This document shows positions 29,800 to 40,843 of a stretch of 64,000 nucleotides of DNA, in pieces. Position 1 is the stretch's first letter. The number at the start of each line of letters is the position of its first letter. The translations under genes were made by a program, and so were the position numbers. A model generated the notes under the pieces. That model saw only the letters and a program-made list of their open reading frames with translations. It was not told the DNA's origin and made no database searches. Where the stretch lies: assembly GCA_016177805.1 (NCBI GenBank), contig JACOUN010000038.1:1-64000 (forward strand), given 5' to 3'. The stretch comes from Rhodocyclales bacterium (GTDB lineage Bacteria; Pseudomonadota; Gammaproteobacteria; Burkholderiales; Rhodocyclaceae).

Positions 29800-31815
29800 A
29801 TGTCAGACGTGCGCGGCATCACCCCTCCCGCTTTCAATCCCGTCACCAACGCCATCCGCGCCCTCGCGATGGATGCGGTCCAGAAGGCCAAATCCGGGCA
29901 TCCCGGCGCACCCATGGGCATGGCAGAAATCGCCGAAGTGCTGTGGCGTCGCCACCTCAAGCACAACCCGGCCAACCCCAAGTGGGCCGACCGCGACCGT
30001 TTCGTGTTGTCCAACGGCCACGGCTCGATGTTGATCTACGCGCTGCTGCACCTGAGCGGCTACGCCCTGTCGATCGACGACCTGAAGAACTTCCGCCAGT
30101 TGCACAGCAAGACTCCGGGCCATCCGGAGTACGGCTACGCCCCCGGCATCGAGACCACCACCGGCCCGCTGGGCCAGGGCATCACCAACGCGGTGGGCAT
30201 GGCACTGGCCGAGAAGGTGCTGGCCGATGAATTCAACCAGCCCGGCCACGAGATCGTCGATCACCGCACCTGGGCGTTCGTCGGCGACGGCTGCCTGATG
30301 GAAGGGATCTCGCACGAAGCCTGTTCGCTGGCCGGCACCTGGGGCCTGGGCAAGCTGACCGCCTTCTACGACGACAACAACATCTCCATCGACGGCCACG
30401 TCGACGGCTGGTTCACCGACGACACGCCCAAGCGCTTCGAGGCTTACGGCTGGCAGGTAATCCGCGACGTGCAGGGCCATGATCCCGCCGCCATCCAGGC
30501 AGCCATCGAGCAGGCCAGGGCCAACACCGCCCAGCCGACCCTGATCTGCTGCAAGACCGTGATCGGCGCCGGGGCGCCAAACAAGCAGGGCAGCCACGAC
30601 GTGCATGGCGCGCCACTGGGCGACGCCGAGATCGCCGCCGCGCGCGAGCACATCGGCTGGCACCATCCGCCGTTCGAGATCCCGCAGGACGTCTACCAGG
30701 CTTGGGACGCCCGCGAGGCCGGCGCCGCCGCTGAAGGGGCCTGGAACAAGCGTTTCGCTGCCTACCGCGCCGCCCACCCGGCACTCGCGGCCGAATTCGA
30801 GCGCCGCATGAGCGGCAGCCTGCCGGTCGACTGGTCCGCGCACGTCGAGGCGGTGCTGGCCAAGGTCGTCGACAAGGCAGAGACCATCGCCACGCGCAAG
30901 GCCAGCCAGAATTCGATCGAAGCCTTCGCGCCGAAACTGCCGGAGCTGCTGGGCGGCTCGGCTGACCTGGCCGGCTCCAACCTGACCCTGTGGAGTGGCG
31001 CCAAGGGCGTCACGCGCGAAGCGGGTGGCAACTACGTGTATTACGGCGTGCGCGAGTTCGGCATGGCCGCGATCGCCAACGGCGCCTCGCTGCACGGCGG
31101 CCTGATTCCCTACACCGCCACCTTCCTGATGTTCAGCGAGTACGCGCGCAACGCGCTGCGCATGGCGGCGCTGATGAAGCTGCGCCAGATCTTCGTATTC
31201 ACCCACGACTCCATCGGCCTGGGCGAAGACGGCCCGACCCACCAGCCGGTCGAGCAGACCGCGACGCTGCGCCTGATACCGAACATGGACGTGTGGCGCC
31301 CGTGCGACACGGTCGAGTCGGCGGTGGCCTGGGCGCATGCGATCGAGCGCGCCGACGGCCCCTCGGCGCTGCTGTTCTCGCGCCAGAACCTGGCCTTCCA
31401 GCCGCGCAACGCTGACCAGATCGCCGCGATCCGGCGCGGCGGCTACGTGCTGTCGGAAGCGGCCGGAGCACCCAAGGCAGTGATCATCGCCACCGGCTCC
31501 GAAGTCGCGCTCGCGATGCAGGCACAGCAGCAACTGGCCGAACAGGGCGTGCCGGTGCGCGTGGTGTCGATGCCGTCGACCAACCTGTTCGACCGCCAGG
31601 ACGCGGCGTATCGCACCGCAGTGCTGCCGGCCGGCATCCCTCGCGTCGCCGTCGAGGCCGGCGTGACCGACGCCTGGTACAAGTACGTGGGCCTGGACGG
31701 CGCGGTGATCGGGCTGGACCGCTTCGGCGAGTCGGCGCCGGCCGGCGAGTTGTTCAAGCTCTTCGGCATCACCACCGAGGCGGTGGTAGACGCCGTGCGC
31801 GCCCGAGTCGCCTGA
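29800..31815 (+). CDS. tkt: transketolase
   Basis: Transketolase moves two-carbon ketol units between sugar phosphates with thiamine diphosphate, serving the pentose phosphate and Calvin cycles. The 671-residue protein has [18 protein letters not shown], the ThDP motif [13 protein letters not shown] with DDNNISIDG, and the C-terminal [11 protein letters not shown]. Start at 29800 ([15 protein letters not shown]); an upstream in-frame ATG at 29764 adds non-conserved residues. A GATAAT at 29759-29764 could be its -10 element, though no good -35 is seen. It heads tkt-gap-pgk-pyk-fba, all in one direction. Confidence 0.96.
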   Translation: MSDVRGITPPAFNPVTNAIRALAMDAVQKAKSGHPGAPMGMAEIAEVLWRRHLKHNPANPKWADRDRFVLSNGHGSMLIYALLHLSGYALSIDDLKNFRQLHSKTPGHPEYGYAPGIETTTGPLGQGITNAVGMALAEKVLADEFNQPGHEIVDHRTWAFVGDGCLMEGISHEACSLAGTWGLGKLTAFYDDNNISIDGHVDGWFTDDTPKRFEAYGWQVIRDVQGHDPAAIQAAIEQARANTAQPTLICCKTVIGAGAPNKQGSHDVHGAPLGDAEIAAAREHIGWHHPPFEIPQDVYQAWDAREAGAAAEGAWNKRFAAYRAAHPALAAEFERRMSGSLPVDWSAHVEAVLAKVVDKAETIATRKASQNSIEAFAPKLPELLGGSADLAGSNLTLWSGAKGVTREAGGNYVYYGVREFGMAAIANGASLHGGLIPYTATFLMFSEYARNALRMAALMKLRQIFVFTHDSIGLGEDGPTHQPVEQTATLRLIPNMDVWRPCDTVESAVAWAHAIERADGPSALLFSRQNLAFQPRNADQIAAIRRGGYVLSEAAGAPKAVIIATGSEVALAMQAQQQLAEQGVPVRVVSMPSTNLFDRQDAAYRTAVLPAGIPRVAVEAGVTDAWYKYVGLDGAVIGLDRFGESAPAGELFKLFGITTEAVVDAVRARVA

Positions 31816-31866
31816 ACCAGACAGGTATTTGCCAGATTCAAACCAGAGGAAAGTAGGACGCTATCC

Positions 31867-32883
<1,017 letters not shown>

Positions 32884-32901
32884 ACGCTCCTTGATCAACC
32901 C

Positions 32902-32931
32902 ATGCCCTGCGCCTCGCGGGGCATATTTTTT
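32902..32931 (+). terminator. hairpin with T-tract between gap and pgk
   Basis: ATGCCCTGCG (32902-32911) pairs with CGCGGGGCAT (32915-32924) including one T-G pair, with a 3-nt loop, followed by ATTTTTT. The pgk start lies only 16 bp on, so this may be a partial terminator that makes gap mRNA more abundant than pgk mRNA. Confidence 0.6.
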
Positions 32932-32946
32932 CGCACCATCACCATC

Positions 32947-34131
32947 ATGCGAGTCAAGAAACTCACCAATCTGGACGTACGCGGCAAACGCGTGTTCATC
33001 CGCGCCGACCTCAACGTGCCGCAGGACGACGCGGGCAACATCGTCGAGGACACGCGCATCCGCGCCTCGATTCCGTCCATCCAGTACTGCCTCGACCACG
33101 GCGCGGCGGTCATGGTCACCTCGCACCTCGGCCGCCCGACCGAAGGCGAAGTCAGCGCCGACGACACCCTGATGCCGGTGGCGGTGCGCCTCGGCCAGTT
33201 GCTCGGCAAGCCGGTGCACCTGGTCCCGGACTGGGTGGATGGCGGCTTCGAGGTGGCGCCCGGCGAGATCGTGCTGCTGGAGAACTGCCGCTGCAACAAG
33301 GGCGAGAAGAAGGACAACGAAGAACTCGCGCGCAAGATGGCGGCGCTGTGCGACATCTATGTGAACGACGCGTTCGGCACCGCCCACCGCGCCGAAGCCA
33401 CCACCCACGGCATGGCGCGCTTCGCCCCGGTCGCTTGCGCCGGCATGCTGATGGGGGCCGAGATCGACGCACTATCGAAAGCCACCGAGAACCCGGCCCG
33501 CCCGCTGGTGGCGATCGTCGGCGGGGCCAAGGTGTCGACCAAGCTCACCATCCTGAAGACGCTGGCCGAGAAAGTGGATCAGCTCATCGTCGGCGGCGGC
33601 ATCGCCAACACCTTTCTGCTCGCCTCGGGCAAGCGCATCGGTGAATCTCTTGCCGAGCCGGAACTGGTCAAGGAAGCGCAGGCCATCATGGACATGATGA
33701 AGGAACGTGGCGCCGAAGTGCCGCTGCCCACTGACGTCGTGGTCGCCGACGAAGTCTCGGCGCTGGCGCGCGCCAACCGCATCCCGGTGGATGAGGTTGC
33801 GCCGCACGACCGCATTCTCGACGTCGGCCCCAAGTCGGCCGTCCGTCTCGCCGACATCATCGCGCACGCCGGCACCATCGTGTGGAACGGCCCGGTCGGG
33901 GTGTTCGAGCACAACCAGTTCGCTGGCGGCACCAAGATGCTCGCCTCGGCCATCGCCCACTCGGAAGCGTTCACCATCGCCGGCGGTGGCGATACACTGG
34001 CCGCGATCGCCAAGTTCAACATTGCCCAGGATGTCGGCTACATATCGACGGGCGGCGGCGCCTTCCTCGAATTCATGGAAGGCAAGAAGCTGCCGGCGAT
34101 TGCCGCCCTTGAAGAGCGCTACAACGGATAA
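32947..34131 (+). CDS. pgk: phosphoglycerate kinase
   Basis: Phosphoglycerate kinase transfers phosphate between 1,3-bisphosphoglycerate and ADP/ATP. The 394-residue protein has [37 protein letters not shown] and the nucleotide-binding [12 protein letters not shown] with GGGDTLAAI. Start at 32947 ([11 protein letters not shown]). An earlier in-frame ATG at 32902 lies inside the terminator stem and is not credible. It is cotranscribed with pyk, 31 bp downstream. Confidence 0.96.
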   Translation: MRVKKLTNLDVRGKRVFIRADLNVPQDDAGNIVEDTRIRASIPSIQYCLDHGAAVMVTSHLGRPTEGEVSADDTLMPVAVRLGQLLGKPVHLVPDWVDGGFEVAPGEIVLLENCRCNKGEKKDNEELARKMAALCDIYVNDAFGTAHRAEATTHGMARFAPVACAGMLMGAEIDALSKATENPARPLVAIVGGAKVSTKLTILKTLAEKVDQLIVGGGIANTFLLASGKRIGESLAEPELVKEAQAIMDMMKERGAEVPLPTDVVVADEVSALARANRIPVDEVAPHDRILDVGPKSAVRLADIIAHAGTIVWNGPVGVFEHNQFAGGTKMLASAIAHSEAFTIAGGGDTLAAIAKFNIAQDVGYISTGGGAFLEFMEGKKLPAIAALEERYNG

Positions 34132-34162
34132 CTCCCTCCCACCCGCGCACCGGAACCCACTC

Positions 34163-35617
34163 ATGTCACGCCATACCAAGATCGTCGCCACGCTCGGCCC
34201 CGCCTCAAGCGATCCGCTCATACTCGAAAACCTGGTGCACGCGGGCATCGATGTGGTGCGCATGAACTTCTCCCACGGCAAGGCCGCCGACCACGTCGCG
34301 CGGGCCAAGGCGGTGCGCGAAGCATCGATCCGCGCGCGCCGCCCGGTCGGCATCCTCGCCGATCTGCAAGGCCCCAAGATCCGGGTCGGGCGCTTTGCCG
34401 ACAACCGCATCACGCTGATCAAGGACGCCGCCTTCATCCTCGACGCGCAGTGCGAACTGGGGGATGCCACACGGGTCGGCCTCGACTACAAGGACCTGCC
34501 GCGCGACGTGAAGCCCGGAGACGTGTTGCTGCTCGACGACGGCCGCCTCAAGCTCGATGTCGAACGCGTGATCGGCGCCGAGATCCACACCCGCGTGCGG
34601 GTCGGCGGCGAGCTGTCCAACAACAAGGGCATCAATCGCCAGGGCGGCGGGCTGTCGGCCCCGGCGCTGACCGCCAAGGACATGGAAGACATCCGCACCG
34701 CCGCCGAAATCGGCGCCGACTTCCTCGCGGTATCGTTCCCCAAGAGCGCCGCCGACATGTACATGGCGCGCCAGTTGATGCGCGCGGTGGGCGGGCAGGC
34801 GTTGCTGATCGCCAAGATCGAACGCACCGAGGCGGTGGCCAACCTCGACGAGATCCTCGAAGCCTCGGACGGCATCATGGTCGCGCGCGGCGATCTGGCG
34901 GTCGAAGTCGGTGACGCTGCCGTGCCGGCGCTGCAGAAGAAGATGATCCGCGCCGCACGCGACCGCAACAAGCTCACCATCACCGCGACGCAGATGATGG
35001 AATCGATGATCAACAGCCCGGTGCCGACCCGCGCCGAAGTCTCGGACGTGGCCAACGCGGTGCTCGACGGGACCGACGCGGTCATGCTGTCGGCCGAGAC
35101 CGCCTCCGGCAGCTTCCCGATCGAAGTGGTCGAGGCGATGAGCCGGGTGTGTCTGGAGGCGGAAAAATCCACCGACATCACGCTCGACCGCGACATCCTC
35201 AACCGCGTGTTCACCCGCATCGACCAGTCCATCGCAATGGCGGCGATCTGGACCGCGCACCACCTCAAGGTCAAGGCCATCGCGGCGCTGACCCAGACCG
35301 GTTCGACCGCCCTGTGGATGAGCCGCTTGAACGCCGGGGTGCCGATCTACGCCCTCACCCCGGAAGTCAACGCGCGCAACCAGATGACCCTGTACCGCGA
35401 GGTCTATCCGCTGCTGATGTCGCAGGCGCACCAGGACCGCGACCTGATGCTGTGGGAGGCCGAACAGGTGCTGCTCGAACAGGGGGTGGTCGAGCGCGGC
35501 GACTTGATCGTGCTGACCATAGGCGAGCCGCTGGGCACCACCGGCGGCACCAACACCCTCAAGATCGTGCGCGTCGGCGAGCACCCGCAGCCGGCGCAGA
35601 TCGCGACGCCGCTCTGA
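34163..35617 (+). CDS. pyk: pyruvate kinase
   Basis: Pyruvate kinase converts phosphoenolpyruvate and ADP to pyruvate and ATP. The 484-residue protein begins MSRHTKIVATLGPASSD, with VVRMNFSHG, the catalytic-lysine region LLIAKIERTEAVAN, the metal site MVARGDLAVEVG and TATQMMESMINSPVPTRAEVSDVANAV. The frame is open far upstream, but the conserved N-terminus fixes the start at 34163. Its presence between pgk and fba indicates that the cassette also works in glycolysis. Confidence 0.96.
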   Translation: MSRHTKIVATLGPASSDPLILENLVHAGIDVVRMNFSHGKAADHVARAKAVREASIRARRPVGILADLQGPKIRVGRFADNRITLIKDAAFILDAQCELGDATRVGLDYKDLPRDVKPGDVLLLDDGRLKLDVERVIGAEIHTRVRVGGELSNNKGINRQGGGLSAPALTAKDMEDIRTAAEIGADFLAVSFPKSAADMYMARQLMRAVGGQALLIAKIERTEAVANLDEILEASDGIMVARGDLAVEVGDAAVPALQKKMIRAARDRNKLTITATQMMESMINSPVPTRAEVSDVANAVLDGTDAVMLSAETASGSFPIEVVEAMSRVCLEAEKSTDITLDRDILNRVFTRIDQSIAMAAIWTAHHLKVKAIAALTQTGSTALWMSRLNAGVPIYALTPEVNARNQMTLYREVYPLLMSQAHQDRDLMLWEAEQVLLEQGVVERGDLIVLTIGEPLGTTGGTNTLKIVRVGEHPQPAQIATPL

Positions 35618-35722
35618 GGCCGCCCCACGCCATGCCACGCCTGCGCAAGCGGCGTGGCCAGCGGTAAAATACCGCCCCACATCAGACACACCGCCCCCGC
35701 GGGCGCCTACCGGAGAAGCACC

Positions 35723-36787
35723 ATGCCCCTCGTTGCCATGCGCCAACTGCTCGACCACGCCGCCGAAGGCGGCTACGCGCTGCCGGCCTTCAACGTCAAC
35801 AATCTCGAACAGGTCCAGGCCATCATGGAAGCGGCCGCCGAGACAGACAGCCCGGTCATCATGCAGGCCTCGGCAGGCGCGCGCAAATACGCCGGCGAGG
35901 CCTTTTTGCGCCATCTGATCGACGCCGCCGTCGAGAGCTATCCGCACATCCCCATCGTCATGCACCAGGACCATGGCCAGTCGCCCGCCGTGTGCATGGC
36001 GGCGATCCGCTCGGGTTTCACCAGCGTGATGATGGACGGCTCGCTGCGCGAGGACGGCAAGACGCCCTCCTCCTACGAATACAACGTCGAAACCACGCGC
36101 GAAGTGGTCAAGTTTTCGCACGCCATCGGCGTCACGGTGGAGGCCGAACTGGGCTGCCTCGGGTCGCTCGAAACCGGCCAGGCCGGGGAAGAAGACGGCC
36201 ACGGCGCGGAAGGCGCGCTCGATCACTCGATGCTGCTGACCGACCCGGACCAGGCCGCCGATTTCGTGCGCCAGACCGACTGCGACGCGCTCGCGATCGC
36301 CATCGGCACCAGCCACGGCGCCTACAAGTTCACGCGCAAGCCCACCGGCGACATCCTCGCCATCGAGCGCATCAAGGCCATCCACGCCCGCATCCCCAAC
36401 ACCCACCTGGTCATGCACGGATCCAGCTCGGTGCCGCAGGAACTGCTGGAAATCATCCGCCAGTACGGTGGCGACATGAAGGAAACCTACGGTGTGCCGG
36501 TCGAAGAAATCCAGACCGCGATCCGCTTCGGCGTGCGCAAGGTCAACATCGACACCGACATCCGCCTCGCCATGACCGGCGCGGTGCGCAAGTTCCTGTT
36601 CGAGAATCCGACCAAGTTCGACCCGCGCGAATTCAGCAAACCGGCGCGCGAAGCGGCCAAACTGGTGTGCAAGGCGCGCTTCGAGGCCTTCGGCTGCGCC
36701 GGCCAGGCGAGCCGCATCCAACCGGTGAGCCTGGAGCGCATCAGTGCCCGCTATCGCGCCGGAGAACTGGTCCAGATCGTCAAGTGA
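35723..36787 (+). CDS. fba: fructose-bisphosphate aldolase, class II
   Basis: A zinc-dependent aldolase joining dihydroxyacetone phosphate and glyceraldehyde-3-phosphate. The 354-residue protein begins [20 protein letters not shown] and has [12 protein letters not shown] and VEAELGCLG (metal ligands), [22 protein letters not shown] and [14 protein letters not shown]. It is most like the CbbA-type aldolases of autotrophic proteobacteria, which act on both fructose- and sedoheptulose-bisphosphate. CGGAGAAG precedes the ATG at good spacing. Last gene of the carbon cassette. Confidence 0.95.
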   Translation: MPLVAMRQLLDHAAEGGYALPAFNVNNLEQVQAIMEAAAETDSPVIMQASAGARKYAGEAFLRHLIDAAVESYPHIPIVMHQDHGQSPAVCMAAIRSGFTSVMMDGSLREDGKTPSSYEYNVETTREVVKFSHAIGVTVEAELGCLGSLETGQAGEEDGHGAEGALDHSMLLTDPDQAADFVRQTDCDALAIAIGTSHGAYKFTRKPTGDILAIERIKAIHARIPNTHLVMHGSSSVPQELLEIIRQYGGDMKETYGVPVEEIQTAIRFGVRKVNIDTDIRLAMTGAVRKFLFENPTKFDPREFSKPAREAAKLVCKARFEAFGCAGQASRIQPVSLERISARYRAGELVQIVK

Positions 36788-36865
36788 GCGCTTGACTGGC
36801 GTAGCGCAACAACCACGTCGCACGCGCCAATTGTTCCCCGTCGCGGTTGTGGTCATAATCAATGA

Positions 36866-39800
36866 ATGAACCGCGTCGAATCGATACCGGAAGAGCCCAC
36901 ACAATGGCAGGAAGATAGCGACGACCAGGGACCGCTCGCGGAATTGCCCCTGTTCGTCGATCTGCTGCGCTGCCGTTGCGGGGTGGATTTTTCCGGTTAC
37001 AAGGTTTCGACCCTGTCGCGCCGCATCCGCAGAGGCATGACCTTCCTGCACATGGGCTCGGCGCTCGATTTTCACCAGCACATCGCCGAGGACGAGCACG
37101 CGCGGGAAATGCTGTGCCGCGACCTGCTGATCAATGTCACGTCGTTCTTCCGCGACAGCGAGGTTTTTCAGCTCCTGACCGACGAAGTGTTTCCCGACCT
37201 GCTGCGCGGGCGCGACCCCAGCGACGACCTGCGGCTGTGGTCGGCCGGCTGCGCCACCGGCGAGGAGGCCTATTCCCTCGCCATGATCGCGCTCGACACG
37301 GCCAACCGCTTCGGCTTCTCCGGCAACGTCAAGGTATTCGCCACCGACCTGCACCCCGGCGTGCTGGCCGAAGCTTCGCAGGGGATATTCGACGACGAGG
37401 CGATGCGCGCGGTGCCCGAGGCTTTCGTGCGCCGCTTCTTCCAGCGCGAGGACAAGCACTGGCGCGTCGACGGCTCGCTGCGCCGGCATGTGGTGTTTGC
37501 CCGCCACAACCTGCTCACCGACCCGCCGTTCACGCGCGTCGATCTGGCCACCTGCCGCAACCTGCTGATCTACCTGCAGCCCACCGCACAACTGAAGGCC
37601 CTGGCGCAACTGCACTTCGCGCTCAAGCCCCAGGGCTTGCTCCTGCTCGGCGCCAGCGAGACCGCCGGACAATACGAAGGGCTGGCGTACACCGTGGTTG
37701 ACCGCCCGCGCAAACTGTTTCGCAAGCACCCCACCCACCTGACGTGCGGAATGGACCATGCGCCGAGCGGCATGGCGCTGTCGATCCCCGCAATGCCGAC
37801 GCTGTCCGCGGCCGACGTGCTCGGGCAATCCACCGAAGTGCTGGAAGCCGAACTGCTCGCGACACGCGAACGCCTGCAGGAAATGGTGCACGAATTGCAG
37901 TCCAGCCACGAGCGCGTCGATCTGGCCAACGAAGAACTCACGGCGTCGAATGAAGAACTGCAAAGCACCAACGAAGAGCTGAAATCGGTCAACGAAGACC
38001 TGTGCGCGCTCAACGGCGAGCTGGAGTCGAAGAATGAAGCGCTGGCCCAGCTCAACCGGGACTATGACCAGCTCATGGCGAGCGCCGAGATCGGCACGCT
38101 GTTTCTCGACGCCGAGATGCGGGTGCGCCGTTTCAGCAGCGCGATCACGGGCTTTCTCGCGCTGCGCGCCCAGGACATCGGGCGCCCGATCGAGGAGATC
38201 ACCTACCGGGTCGGCGCTGCCGCGCCGTTTCTCGCCAACCTGCGCGAGGTTGCCAGCAGCGGCGCACGCTTCGAACAGGAGATCCCGATGGGCGAGCGCT
38301 GGTATCTCGAACGCATGCTGCCGTTTCGCGGTATCAGCGGAGAGCGCGACGGCGTTGTCCTGACCTATGCCGAAATCACCGAGGTCAAGGCCGAGCGCGC
38401 CCGCGCGGACCGGCTGGAAGCCGAGAGCACGCGCCTGCGCAACATACTTGATGCGTTGCCGGACGGGGTCTACATCGTCAGCCCCGATCACGACATCGAA
38501 TACGTCAATCCGGCTCTGGAACGCGTATTCGGCCCGGTCGCGGGGCGCAAGTGCTATGCGTATTTTCACGGCGGAGTGGAGCAGTGCTCATGGTGCAAGA
38601 CCCCCCAGGTGCTCGCCGGAGAGTCGGTGCGCTGGGAGTGGACCGCACCGAACGGACGCAGCTACGAACTGTTCGACATGCCCTTCCACAACCCGGACGG
38701 CAGCGTCAGCAAGTTCGAGATATTCCACGACATCACGCCCATACGCGACAGCGAACAGCGCCTGGCCGAAGCGGCCAGTCTCGCCCACGTCGGGCACTGG
38801 GAGTGGAAGCCAGCCACCGGCGAACTGCGCTGGAGCGCTGAAACCTTCCGCATCTTCGGGCTTGAGCCTCATTCGGTCACACCCACGCTGGAACTGTTCC
38901 TTGAACACGTCCTCCCCGAGGACCGGGAACACATACAGTTCGCCATCAAGCAGGCATTGGAGAGCGGTGACCCTTATCTGGCGGAGTTCCGTTTCACCCG
39001 CGCCGACGGCACGCGCGGTATCGGCAGGGCTTCGGGGCAGGTCACGCGCAATGAACTGGGACAGTCGCTGGCCCTGTCGGGCGCGGTGCAGGATGTGACC
39101 ACCATGCGCGACATGGAAGACGCACTGCGCGCCAACGAACAACTGTTCAGCGCCACCTTCCGGGGCGCACCACACGCCGCGGCCATTTCGCGCGCCGACG
39201 ACGGGACCATCGTCGCGGTCAACCAGCGCTACGAACGCATGTTCGGCTGGAGTGCCGACGAGGTCGTGGGCAGGACCTCGGTCGACATCGGCCACTGGCC
39301 GGACATCGAAACACGGCAGTTGTGGCTGGAGTCGTTCAACGAGGACGGTGCCGTGCTCGACCACGAGACGGTGTGGCGTCATCGTGACGGCAGCGTCTGT
39401 CACGTCAGCCTGTCCGCCCAGTTCGTCGCCATTGGCGGCGTGCAGCACGTGCTGATGTTCGTCCGGGACATCTCGGAACGCAAGGAAGCCGAAGCGCGCA
39501 TCGATTTCCTGGCCCACCACGACGCCCTCACCGCGCTGCCCAACCGGGTATTGTTCCGCGACCGTTTTGAACTCGCGAACGCGTGGGCCGAGCGCTCGGC
39601 GAGCAAGGCGGCGTTGCTGTTTCTCGACCTGGACCACTTCAAGACCATCAATGACACCCTCGGGCATCCGGTCGGTGACGCGCTGCTGGTGCAGATCGCC
39701 CGGCGCCTGCGCGAATGCGTGCGCGACGCCGATACCATCTGCCGCCCCGGCGGCGACGAATTCCTGATTGCGCTGACCGACGTGCGCTCCCTGCCCGCCA

Positions 39801-40804
39801 TCAGCGTGCTCGCGAGCAAGATCCTCGACGCGCTGTCCCGCCCGTTCACGGTCGGCGCGCATGAACTGACCAACACCCTGTCGATCGGCATCGCGGTATG
39901 GCCCGACGATGGCAGCGATTTCGACACCCTGTTGAAGAAGGCCGATACCGCGCTGTTCCAGGCCAAGGCCTCCGGGCGCAATGCCAGCCGCTTCTTCACC
40001 GAGCAGATGAACATCGAATCACTGGAGCGCTTCGAGATCCGCACCGCGTTGCACCGCGCACTGGAAAACGACGAGTTCCTGCTCCACTACCAGCCCCAGA
40101 TCGACCTGGCGAGCGGGCGCGTGATCGGTGTCGAAGCCTTGCTGCGCTGGAACCGCGCCGGCACCGAACTGATTCCGCCGGCCCGCTTCATCCCGGCGGC
40201 CGAGGACAGCGGCCTGATCGTGCCGATCGGCGACTGGGTGCTGCGCGAGGCCTGTACCCAGGCGATGCGCTGGCAGGCGCGGGGGATGCCGGCGTTCATG
40301 GTCGCGGTCAACCTCTCCGCCGTGCAGTTCCGCCGTGGGCAACTGGAACGCAACGTTTCGCACGCACTGGCGTATTCTGGTCTCGACCCGGCGCTGCTGG
40401 AACTGGAACTGACCGAATCCCTGCTGCTCGACGACGCCGACGAAGTGCTTGCGACGGCACAACGGCTCAAGTCGCTGGGGGTGCACCTGTCGATCGACGA
40501 TTTCGGCACCGGCTATTCCAGCCTCGCCTATCTGAAGCGTTTCAAGGTGGACAAGCTCAAGATCGACCAGTCCTTCGTGCGCGACATCGCCACCGACCCG
40601 GATGATGCGGCGATCGTGCGCGCCATCATCAGCATGGCGCGCAGCCTCAAGCTCAAGGTCATCGCCGAGGGTGTCGAAACCGAAGAGATCGCACGTTATC
40701 TTGGGGTGTTCCAGTGTGACGAAGTGCAGGGCTACCACTACGCGCGCCCGATGCCCGCGGCGGAACTCGAACACTGGATGGCCGCCTACGAGGCAGCCCG
40801 ATGA
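36866..40804 (+). CDS. CheR-PAS-GGDEF-EAL multidomain signalling protein
   Basis: 1312 residues without obvious membrane helices. In order: a CheR-type methyltransferase (about 25-285: NVTSFFRDSEVF, SAGCATGEEAYSLAM, CRNLLIYL); a long coiled coil (about 324-398, repeated SNEELQSTNEEL pattern); four PAS domains (about 398-510, 524-640, 643-755, 759-875); a GGDEF domain with RDAD inhibitory site and intact PGGDEF (about 962); and an EAL domain with HYQPQ, GVEALLRW and DDFGTGYSS. The second PAS carries the cluster CYAYFHGGVEQCSWC, a possible metal or redox site. Both enzymatic domains look active. CheR-coiled coil-PAS fusions usually include CheB; here it is absent. Confidence 0.92.
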   Translation: MNRVESIPEEPTQWQEDSDDQGPLAELPLFVDLLRCRCGVDFSGYKVSTLSRRIRRGMTFLHMGSALDFHQHIAEDEHAREMLCRDLLINVTSFFRDSEVFQLLTDEVFPDLLRGRDPSDDLRLWSAGCATGEEAYSLAMIALDTANRFGFSGNVKVFATDLHPGVLAEASQGIFDDEAMRAVPEAFVRRFFQREDKHWRVDGSLRRHVVFARHNLLTDPPFTRVDLATCRNLLIYLQPTAQLKALAQLHFALKPQGLLLLGASETAGQYEGLAYTVVDRPRKLFRKHPTHLTCGMDHAPSGMALSIPAMPTLSAADVLGQSTEVLEAELLATRERLQEMVHELQSSHERVDLANEELTASNEELQSTNEELKSVNEDLCALNGELESKNEALAQLNRDYDQLMASAEIGTLFLDAEMRVRRFSSAITGFLALRAQDIGRPIEEITYRVGAAAPFLANLREVASSGARFEQEIPMGERWYLERMLPFRGISGERDGVVLTYAEITEVKAERARADRLEAESTRLRNILDALPDGVYIVSPDHDIEYVNPALERVFGPVAGRKCYAYFHGGVEQCSWCKTPQVLAGESVRWEWTAPNGRSYELFDMPFHNPDGSVSKFEIFHDITPIRDSEQRLAEAASLAHVGHWEWKPATGELRWSAETFRIFGLEPHSVTPTLELFLEHVLPEDREHIQFAIKQALESGDPYLAEFRFTRADGTRGIGRASGQVTRNELGQSLALSGAVQDVTTMRDMEDALRANEQLFSATFRGAPHAAAISRADDGTIVAVNQRYERMFGWSADEVVGRTSVDIGHWPDIETRQLWLESFNEDGAVLDHETVWRHRDGSVCHVSLSAQFVAIGGVQHVLMFVRDISERKEAEARIDFLAHHDALTALPNRVLFRDRFELANAWAERSASKAALLFLDLDHFKTINDTLGHPVGDALLVQIARRLRECVRDADTICRPGGDEFLIALTDVRSLPAISVLASKILDALSRPFTVGAHELTNTLSIGIAVWPDDGSDFDTLLKKADTALFQAKASGRNASRFFTEQMNIESLERFEIRTALHRALENDEFLLHYQPQIDLASGRVIGVEALLRWNRAGTELIPPARFIPAAEDSGLIVPIGDWVLREACTQAMRWQARGMPAFMVAVNLSAVQFRRGQLERNVSHALAYSGLDPALLELELTESLLLDDADEVLATAQRLKSLGVHLSIDDFGTGYSSLAYLKRFKVDKLKIDQSFVRDIATDPDDAAIVRAIISMARSLKLKVIAEGVETEEIARYLGVFQCDEVQGYHYARPMPAAELEHWMAAYEAAR

Positions 40805-40843
40805 AACGCTGCCAGACAAGCTGAACGGAACCGGGGCAAATAC

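Noticed and set aside
34205-38569. A 1454-codon open frame on the minus strand.
   Set aside because: It lies antisense to pyk, fba and the CheR-GGDEF gene, all of which have strong family motifs. In GC-rich DNA with G/C third positions the opposite strand often stays open. Its translation is rich in H, R, G and A with no recognisable domain.
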